The notes under the pieces: model-generated
The model's database searches: none
Told to the model about the DNA's origin: nothing
What the model saw: the letters and a program-made list of their open reading frames with translations, nothing else
Shown: positions 1-6,072 of the stretch, piece after piece
Numbering within the stretch: position 1 is the stretch's first letter
How the letters are laid out: each line of letters begins with the position of its first letter
Assembly (NCBI GenBank): GCA_002418185.1
Contig: DIDN01000012.1
Location: forward strand, 1 to 21,846
Source of the DNA: Deltaproteobacteria bacterium UBA5799
GTDB lineage: Bacteria; Desulfobacterota; GWC2-55-46
Direction of reading: 5' to 3'
DNA: 21,846 nt
Program-made: the position numbers and the translations under genes

Positions 1-729
1 CGCGGGCTTGAGGCCGAGGTATTCGGCGCCCGCGCCGCTTCAGGCCGGCCCAGGAAATGCCTGCTTGAGCAGGCTGACGGCGGGACCCTCTTCCTGAAGG
101 AGGTCGGCTCGCTGGGACTCCATCTCCAGGCAAGGCTGCTCGCGGTGCTCAGGGAACACTCAATCGAAATACCCTCGACGGGCGGGCGCGCAAGCGTCGA
201 CGTACGCGTCATATCGTCAAGCGCGAGGGACCTGAGGTCTCTTGCGCGTAGCGGCGAATTCATCGAGGACCTGGCCTTCAGGCTCGGCGTAATAACCCTC
301 GCGCTCCCCCCGCTCAGGGAGCGAGGGGAGGACGTCCACCTCCTTTCGCTCTATTTCCTCAAGAAATACGCAAGGGAGTACAAAAGGCCGGCTGCCGGTT
401 TCGACAGGGGCGCCATAGACGACATGAAGGGCTACAGGTGGCCGGGCAACGTCAGGGAGCTTGAGAACAGGGTGAGGCGCGCGGTCATCTTCTCCGCCAG
501 GAATGAGATATCGTCCTCGGACCTCGGGCTTCCGTCCCGGGCCCCAAGCAGCCACATGGCGCCAAACCCCATGGGGCTTGCGGAGGCAAGGGAGGCGTTC
601 AGGAAAAGGATGATCCAAGACGCGCTCATAAGGAACGACGGGAGCGTAAGCAGGGCCGCGTCCGAGCTTGGCATAAGCCGCCAGTACCTTTCGAAGCTCA
701 TAGTAAAGTACAACCTCAGGTCCTGTTGA
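1..729 (+). CDS. Degenerate sigma-54 activator-like (PrsR-type) transcriptional regulator, 3' part
   Basis: Frame 1 is open from the first base, so the gene is cut at the left edge; 242 residues are visible. The order is: second half of an AAA+ sigma-54 interaction domain (fragment residues 1 to about 165, with LPPLRERGEDV and WPGNVRELENRV), then a Fis-type helix-turn-helix at the C-terminus (SVSRAASELGISRQYLSKL). The C-terminal stretch resembles PrsR of PEP-CTERM/exosortase loci. Several functional residues are missing. The GAFTGA loop that contacts sigma-54 is absent (EVFGARAASGRPRK stands where it should be). The Walker B GTLFLDE reads GTLFLKE (Lys at fragment residue 33). The sensor I ATN reads SSA. 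The first arginine-finger position of FREDL reads FIEDL. The DNA-binding domain looks intact. I infer a DNA-binding regulator that can no longer remodel sigma-54 holoenzyme. The receiver or input domain lies outside the window. Confidence 0.85.
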   Translation, partial: RGLEAEVFGARAASGRPRKCLLEQADGGTLFLKEVGSLGLHLQARLLAVLREHSIEIPSTGGRASVDVRVISSSARDLRSLARSGEFIEDLAFRLGVITLALPPLRERGEDVHLLSLYFLKKYAREYKRPAAGFDRGAIDDMKGYRWPGNVRELENRVRRAVIFSARNEISSSDLGLPSRAPSSHMAPNPMGLAEAREAFRKRMIQDALIRNDGSVSRAASELGISRQYLSKLIVKYNLRSC

Positions 730-760
730 CGAGATTCCCGGGACGTAAAGCAGCACAAAA

Positions 761-770
761 AAAGGAGGTG
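761..770 (+). promoter_or_regulatory. Very strong Shine-Dalgarno of the first TPR gene
   Basis: AAAGGAGGTG, followed by ACC, gives a near-complete match to the 16S rRNA anti-Shine-Dalgarno, five bases before the ATG at 776. It fixes the start of the TPR gene and suggests high translation. The 46-bp gap after the regulator contains an 8-bp palindrome (TCCCGGGA, 736-743) but no convincing promoter, so co-transcription with the regulator is likely. Confidence 0.8.
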
Positions 771-775
771 ACCCG

Positions 776-2590
776 ATGAGACGAGCCCTGAAGGCGTTCC
801 TGCCGGTCGTCCTGGCTGCCTCGGTCGCAATCGGTGCCGGCAGATCCCACGCCTTTATCGAGCCGCCTGCCGCTCTTCCGAACAGCGCTCAGCACAGCGA
901 GGCAATCGAGTTCATGAAAAAGAACGAGTTCGGCAAGGCAGCCGAGCTCGAAGAAGGCGTCCTGGACAGGGACCCGCAGGACCAGACGGCGAGGTTCATA
1001 CTCGCGATTGCCTACCTGGGCATGAACGCGGAGCAGAAAGCCGTGGAACAGGCCCGTAGCGCAGGGGAGACCGACGCCGGATTCGCCGCCGAGATATACG
1101 GGGCCATGGGACGGTTTTTCATGACGAAGGCGCGCTACCACAAGTCGCTCGTCTACTTCCATGAAGCCCTCAATATAAAGGAAGACCCCGACGTATTGAG
1201 GCACGTCGCTGCCATCTACCTCTCCCAGGGGCTTCTTGACAACGCGAGGGAATGCTACGAGAGGCTCCTTCCGGCGGAGCCGGACTACCTCAACCTCGCC
1301 AGGATCCACCTCGCCGAAGGCGGCTACGGCATGTCGATAGAGTACGCGGGTGAGGCTCTCAAGGCCACGCCGGACGACCCGGGGGCGCTCCTCGTGCAAG
1401 GCGCCGCCTACCTCCTGAACGGCATGCCCGGAGAGGCAAGGGGCAGCTTCCAGGCGCTGAGCCGCCTGAGCCCCGAGTTCTTCCTCTCTTCCTACTTCCT
1501 CGGGGTGATAAGCCTCATAGAAGGTGACTACGCAGGGGCGCTCAAGAGCTTCGAGGCGGTAATCGCGAACTCGCCGGGGCTCAGAGAGGGGTTTTTGAAC
1601 GCAGCCGTAGCGCTCCAGCTCCAGGGTGAGCTGGAGCTGGCCGGGGACATGGCCCTTAAGGCCGTCGACGAGGACCCGCTGGACCCGGTAGCGAGGATAG
1701 CGCTCGGGGGCGTGCTCCTTTCACACGGCGAGCAGGAAAAGGGCAAGGAGGAGCTCGAAAAGGCAGCCGACCTCTTTCCCGAGCTTCAGGTGCTCGCAAA
1801 AGAGCCGGGCCTCCTCTTCGGCGAAGAAGGCGCCCAGGCCGGAAAGGTAAGCCTCGCCCTGCTCTTCAACAGGGCCGGGCTCTACAAGGAGACCGTGGCG
1901 TCGATACCGGCAAAGGAAAGGAACCCCCTCCTTAGGGTCCTCCGCGCCGGGGCGCTCGAGAGGCAGGGCAGGCTCTTCGAGGCCGAGGAGGAGTACAGGA
2001 GCGTAATCGGCGAACACCCTCAAATGGTTTCGGCCTACACGGGGCTTGCAGAGCTCTTCGAATCGGCAAACGACTTCGAAAGCGCAGCCGGCCTTTATTC
2101 GGAGGCCTCAAGGATTGCCCCTGAATCGGTCAGCATAAGGACGAAGCTCGCTGACTCGTATGCAAAGGCAGGAAGGGTGGAGGAGGCGGTCAAGGAGTAC
2201 AAGAAGGTCATACGCTCGGCCAGGTCGGTAAGGGCCTTCGAAAAACTCGCGTTAGTGCTAACGGAGGAGCGCGGAGACCTCAAGGGCGCGCTCAAGTACG
2301 CCCGCAAGGGCAGCGCACTCGACCCCGAAGACGCTGCCATGGCCGGCACGCTCGGCTGGATATATTACAAGCTGGGCAGGCACGGCGACGCGCTTAAAGT
2401 ATACTCGAGGCTTGAGCGGAACGGGAACGCAGATCCGATTGCCCTGTACCGCATGGGACTCGTTTACATAGAGCTCGGCGACAGGGAGAGGGCCGGGGCC
2501 GTAATCGAGAAGGCGCTCGACATGAAAGACGAGTTCCCCGGCTCGGAAGACGCCAAACAGGCGCTAAAACAAATAAGCGGGCTAAGCTGA
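776..2590 (+). CDS. Secreted tetratricopeptide-repeat protein
   Basis: The product is 604 residues. An N-terminal Sec signal peptide (MRRALKAFLPVVLAASVAIG, probable cleavage after SHA near residue 26) sends it to the periplasm or outside. The remainder is about a dozen TPR units with the usual pattern of small residues and a closing Pro-Asp/Glu, for example repeats around LGWIYYKLGRHGDALKVY and MGLVYIELGDRERAGAV. TPR arrays bind protein partners; no catalytic domain is seen. The C-terminus (DEFPGSEDAKQAL) closely matches the end of the following protein (KDFPGSEEARLAL), so the two are probably paralogues. By position behind a PrsR-like gene it may serve polysaccharide export or PEP-CTERM sorting, but the partner is unknown. 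The start is set by the strong ribosome-binding site. Confidence 0.85.
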   Translation: MRRALKAFLPVVLAASVAIGAGRSHAFIEPPAALPNSAQHSEAIEFMKKNEFGKAAELEEGVLDRDPQDQTARFILAIAYLGMNAEQKAVEQARSAGETDAGFAAEIYGAMGRFFMTKARYHKSLVYFHEALNIKEDPDVLRHVAAIYLSQGLLDNARECYERLLPAEPDYLNLARIHLAEGGYGMSIEYAGEALKATPDDPGALLVQGAAYLLNGMPGEARGSFQALSRLSPEFFLSSYFLGVISLIEGDYAGALKSFEAVIANSPGLREGFLNAAVALQLQGELELAGDMALKAVDEDPLDPVARIALGGVLLSHGEQEKGKEELEKAADLFPELQVLAKEPGLLFGEEGAQAGKVSLALLFNRAGLYKETVASIPAKERNPLLRVLRAGALERQGRLFEAEEEYRSVIGEHPQMVSAYTGLAELFESANDFESAAGLYSEASRIAPESVSIRTKLADSYAKAGRVEEAVKEYKKVIRSARSVRAFEKLALVLTEERGDLKGALKYARKGSALDPEDAAMAGTLGWIYYKLGRHGDALKVYSRLERNGNADPIALYRMGLVYIELGDRERAGAVIEKALDMKDEFPGSEDAKQALKQISGLS

Positions 2591-2591
2591 C

Positions 2592-4946
2592 ATGAAAAAG
2601 ACCAATCTTCCGGGAAAGACCAGGGCAGTATCAGTCGCCATCTTCGTCTCGCTCATCATCGCGTGCGCGACAGGGTGCGGGGGCGGCCCGCAGGACTCCT
2701 TCGAAGAGCACATGGAAAGGGGCCGGAGCCTCATGGAAGCCGGGGAGCACATCGACGCGTCGAGGGAATTCAGGAAAGCGGTCCAGCTGAGCCCCAAGAG
2801 CGCGGAAGCCCATTACGGCCTCGGCCTCTCATACCTCAGGACCGACGGGCCGTCAAGCCCGATGTCCGCGATGCGGCAGTTCAACAGGGCGCTGGAGATC
2901 TCCCCGTCGCACGCGGGCGCGCGTCTCGGCCTGGCGGAGCTCCACAGGGCCTCGGGCGACTATGACGAGGCTCTGAGGCTCGCGGAGGGCGTCTACAACG
3001 AGGACCGCGGGAACAGGGACGCCCTTCTCCTCATGGCAGCGGCGAGCGCGGGCAAGAAAGAGTTCGGCAAGGCGCTCTCGATAATCGAAAATGCCGTCTC
3101 GCTCGCCGGTCCCGATGCGGGCCTTTTCATGGCCGCCGCCCGCATCCATGTCGAGAGGAGGGATTTCGCGGGTGCGGAGGAAAATTTCAGGAAGGCCATA
3201 GACGCGCGGAAGGACGACCCTGCCCCCCGGATCGCGCTCGCCAGGATGTTCATCGGGCTTGAAAGGCGCACCGAGGCAGAAAAAACACTCCTTGACGCCG
3301 TAGAGGAAACCGGTAACAGCATGGCAGCGCTCGATGCCCTTGCGGGCTTTTATGCCTCAGTCGGCAGGGCCGGGGACGCCGAGGCGGCCTTCAGAAAGGC
3401 CATAGAGGCGTGGCCGGGGGCACCGGACGGGTATATCAGGCTGGCCGAGTATTACACCCGGGAGCAAAGGGCCGCCGAGGCCAGGGATGTTTACACAGAG
3501 GGCATCTCGAAAAACCAGGACGCCGTCGAGATCCGGAAAAGGTTCGCGGAGTTCCTTGTAAACAGCGGGGAGACCGAAGAGGCGGCCCCGCACATCGAGG
3601 ACCTGGTCGCAAGGGAGCCGGACGGTTACTTCGGGCTGTACCTGAGGGGGCGCCTCAGGGCCGCCGAGGGGAAGACCTCCGAGGCCCTCGCGGACCTTAC
3701 CGCAGCCATTAGGACGGAGCCGGGCTTCGCCATGTCCTATTACGCGCTCGGCCTTGTGCACAGCGCCAGGGCAAGGCACGAGCAGGCCAAGGCCGAGCTC
3801 AAGGAGGCCATAAGGCTCGACCCGGAGTTGATCGACGCGAGGATCGCGCTGGCGTCCGTATACGCGGAATCCGGGGACGCCTGGTTCGCGCTGGACGAGC
3901 TTAAGACGGTGCTCAGGAAAGACCCGCGGAACACGGCGGCCCTGCTCTCTGCCGGGAGCCTGTACATCAACGAGAAGCGCCTGGTGAGGGCCGCGGAGAT
4001 GTTCTCTGACGCCATCGAGTACGAACCAGGCGACCCGAGGGGCCATTACGGCCTCGGCACGGTGCGCCTCATGGAGAAAAAAATCGGCGCAAGCCTCTCA
4101 AGCTTCGAGAAGGCGTTCGCGCTCGACCGGAGCGACCCCCGTCCGATTACCATGATCGCGAACATACTGACAGAGGAAAAGCGGCACGGCTCCGCAATCG
4201 AGCGCATCAAGAGGGAGCTCGCAGCCGACCCGGGCCTGCCCTGGCTCCATCACCTCCTTGGGAAGGCGTACCTGGCCGCAAACGACCTCAAAAGGGCCGA
4301 GGAGTCGTTCAGGAACGCGATAGATATCAAGAACGATTACGTGGAGCCTTACCTTGAGCTCGGCAATATCTATTCACAGCGGGGGTCCTTTGCGGAGTCG
4401 ATCGACAGCTTCAGGAAGGCGGTCGAGTCGAACCCGGAATCGGTGCCAGCGCACATGCTCCTCGCGCTCGCCTACGAGTCGCAGGGGGACCTCCAGAAGG
4501 CCGCGGACCATTACTCCGAGGCGCTTGCCATAAACCCCAGGTTCGCCCCCGCGGCAAACAACCTGGCCTGGATATACGCGGAGCACGGCTATCTCGACGA
4601 GGCGCTGCCCCTTGCGGAGATGGCAAAGGAGATAATGCCCGAGGACCCGATGATATCGGACACCCTGGGCTGGATATACCTGAGGAAGGGCGCGCACCTG
4701 AGGGCAATTTCCCTCCTCAAGGAAAGCGCCGCAAGGCTGCCGGCGAACCCGCTCGTAAGGTTCCACCTCGCCGTAGCGTACATCGAACGGGACAACCTGA
4801 AACTCGCGAAGGAGGAGCTCAGGGCCGCCCTCGCGATTGGCAAGGACTTCCCGGGCTCCGAGGAGGCCAGGCTCGCGCTGCTTGAGATAGTGAAAAGGGA
4901 ACGGCTGTCAGGGGGCAGGCATGAGGTCCCCGAGGGTGCCCCTTAA
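2592..4946 (+). CDS. TPR lipoprotein, PrsT-like
   Basis: The product is 784 residues. A lipoprotein signal peptide has its lipobox at ATGC with the lipidated Cys at residue 29, followed by Gly, so outer-membrane sorting is plausible. Some twenty TPR units fill the rest. The last units (NNLAWIYAEHGYLDEAL, then DTLGWIYLRKGAHLRAI and the FPGSEEAR ending) are typical of TPR lipoproteins such as PrsT of the PEP-CTERM system (about 900 residues). It begins one base after the stop of the preceding TPR gene, so the two are surely one transcript and may be translationally coupled. Its last 39 bases overlap convergently with the end of gspN. The PrsT label is inferred from the architecture and the PrsR-like neighbour; no exosortase gene is visible in this window. 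Confidence 0.82.
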   Translation: MKKTNLPGKTRAVSVAIFVSLIIACATGCGGGPQDSFEEHMERGRSLMEAGEHIDASREFRKAVQLSPKSAEAHYGLGLSYLRTDGPSSPMSAMRQFNRALEISPSHAGARLGLAELHRASGDYDEALRLAEGVYNEDRGNRDALLLMAAASAGKKEFGKALSIIENAVSLAGPDAGLFMAAARIHVERRDFAGAEENFRKAIDARKDDPAPRIALARMFIGLERRTEAEKTLLDAVEETGNSMAALDALAGFYASVGRAGDAEAAFRKAIEAWPGAPDGYIRLAEYYTREQRAAEARDVYTEGISKNQDAVEIRKRFAEFLVNSGETEEAAPHIEDLVAREPDGYFGLYLRGRLRAAEGKTSEALADLTAAIRTEPGFAMSYYALGLVHSARARHEQAKAELKEAIRLDPELIDARIALASVYAESGDAWFALDELKTVLRKDPRNTAALLSAGSLYINEKRLVRAAEMFSDAIEYEPGDPRGHYGLGTVRLMEKKIGASLSSFEKAFALDRSDPRPITMIANILTEEKRHGSAIERIKRELAADPGLPWLHHLLGKAYLAANDLKRAEESFRNAIDIKNDYVEPYLELGNIYSQRGSFAESIDSFRKAVESNPESVPAHMLLALAYESQGDLQKAADHYSEALAINPRFAPAANNLAWIYAEHGYLDEALPLAEMAKEIMPEDPMISDTLGWIYLRKGAHLRAISLLKESAARLPANPLVRFHLAVAYIERDNLKLAKEELRAALAIGKDFPGSEEARLALLEIVKRERLSGGRHEVPEGAP

Positions 4947-5789
4947 GGGGATGGAGTAATAATTGGCCGACCGGCGGTATGCCTCGATAAAGGCAAGGAG
5001 GTAATTGTTCTGAAGGAACTCTCCGTGAGGGACTATCTCGAGCGTTAGGTCCGCCTGGCTCGACTCTATCGGCCTTGACGGCCTTATGCTCCCCTGGAGC
5101 CTCAAGGAGGCCTTGTCCCCCTCGACCCATAGCCCGTTCAAGAAGACCGCGCAGTCCCGGAAGTCGGCGTAGAGGCCCGCCTCTTCGATGCCGCCGAAGG
5201 AGAGCGGTATTCCCTTGTAGCGGAACTCCGCGCGGTCGAGGCCGGCGCCTTCAAGCCTGGCGAACCCTGTTGGGCAGCCCCCGGCCGATTTCACGGAGAC
5301 CCTGCCGTCGAACGTGCCGTCGACCGCTACTCCGGTCGAGCCGAGCGCCTCCACGTAGCTGAAATCAACGTCCCTCGATTCCATCTCCAGCGACGACCTG
5401 AAAAGCCCGAACCTCACGGACCCCTCGGCAGCGCCCTCCCCTGCAGTCCCACTGAAGTCCACCCTCAGTCCCGAAAGGATGCCCCGGAGCATAAGGTCCG
5501 CCCTGAACGAGTCGAGCCGCACAATGCCCTTGCCGTCCGCGTCCCTGAGCCTCGGCTCCTTCAACTCGAAACCGAACGGGAAGACAGTGGATATCGACGC
5601 GCTCTCGAGTACGAGCCCCGTCTTGTCCTTGAGCGCAGTTGTTATAAGCCTCTCGTAGGCCTGGGACGGCACGAGATGGAAGAGCGTGAGCGCGAAGACA
5701 AGCAAGCCGAGGGCGGCAAGGACCGATACGAGCGCGAGTTTCCTCAAGAAGTTCGCCCCGCTTCCTTCAGGGGCCTGTTTCATTTCCAA
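4908..5789 (-). CDS. gspN: Type II secretion protein GspN, Leptospira/Geobacter type
   Basis: The product is 293 residues from a TTG start at 5789, or 291 from the ATG at 5783. The TTG lies about five bases after AAGGAAGG, a better spacing than for the ATG, so I prefer it. There is one membrane helix near residues 15-37 (LALVSVLAALGLLVFALTLF), then a periplasmic beta-rich domain with alternating hydrophobic strands. The C-terminal SIPLRGTLGDLMPAP resembles the end of bacterial GspN and AsmA-like proteins. GspN is an inner-membrane accessory of type II secretion. No other gsp gene is adjacent, which is unusual, and the gene has its own promoter. It might instead be a more general AsmA-like envelope protein. 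Confidence 0.6.
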   Translation of the reverse strand: MEMKQAPEGSGANFLRKLALVSVLAALGLLVFALTLFHLVPSQAYERLITTALKDKTGLVLESASISTVFPFGFELKEPRLRDADGKGIVRLDSFRADLMLRGILSGLRVDFSGTAGEGAAEGSVRFGLFRSSLEMESRDVDFSYVEALGSTGVAVDGTFDGRVSVKSAGGCPTGFARLEGAGLDRAEFRYKGIPLSFGGIEEAGLYADFRDCAVFLNGLWVEGDKASLRLQGSIRPSRPIESSQADLTLEIVPHGEFLQNNYLLAFIEAYRRSANYYSIPLRGTLGDLMPAP

Positions 5790-5964
5790 TGAGACCTTCC
5801 TTTTTGTCCTTTAAGGCCGGGGTTTGCCAGGAATCGAAGGGCGTTAAAAGCTGTTTGGCTAAGGTCGGCCCGGAGCGGGAGCCTGGGGACAAGGCACATT
5901 TCAGATTGCGAGTTTGCGCGGCACGCGGAAAAGTTTCGGACCGGCAGTACCAGCTGCCTGCGTC

Positions 5965-5994
5965 ATTGTACTCCAAAAGAGACGCTCCGGTCAA
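5965..5994 (-). promoter_or_regulatory. Sigma-70-type promoter upstream of gspN
   Basis: On the minus strand TTGACC (5994-5989) and TACAAT (5970-5965) are separated by 18 bp, matching 5 of 6 bases at each box. Transcription would start near 5958, leaving a leader of about 170 nt before gspN. The 283-bp gap 5790-6072 holds this promoter and nothing else I can identify; the open frames there lack proper ribosome-binding sites. Confidence 0.5.
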
Positions 5995-6072
5995 TGAGAG
6001 AGAGAGGAGGGAGAGCGTAAGGGCGTTCCTGTTCCGCGGCATTCCTGGAGTTTCAGTCGCTTTCGGGGTCTC

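Noticed and set aside
726..754. TTGACG as a promoter for the first TPR gene
   Set aside because: No -10 box lies at 16-18 bp; the only A/T-rich candidate is 14 bp away and poor.
5767..6042. 91-codon minus-strand frame with a signal-peptide-like start (MPRNRNALTLSLLSLSLTG)
   Set aside because: It has no correctly spaced ribosome-binding site, contains the predicted gspN promoter and runs into the gspN start; the remainder has no coding character.
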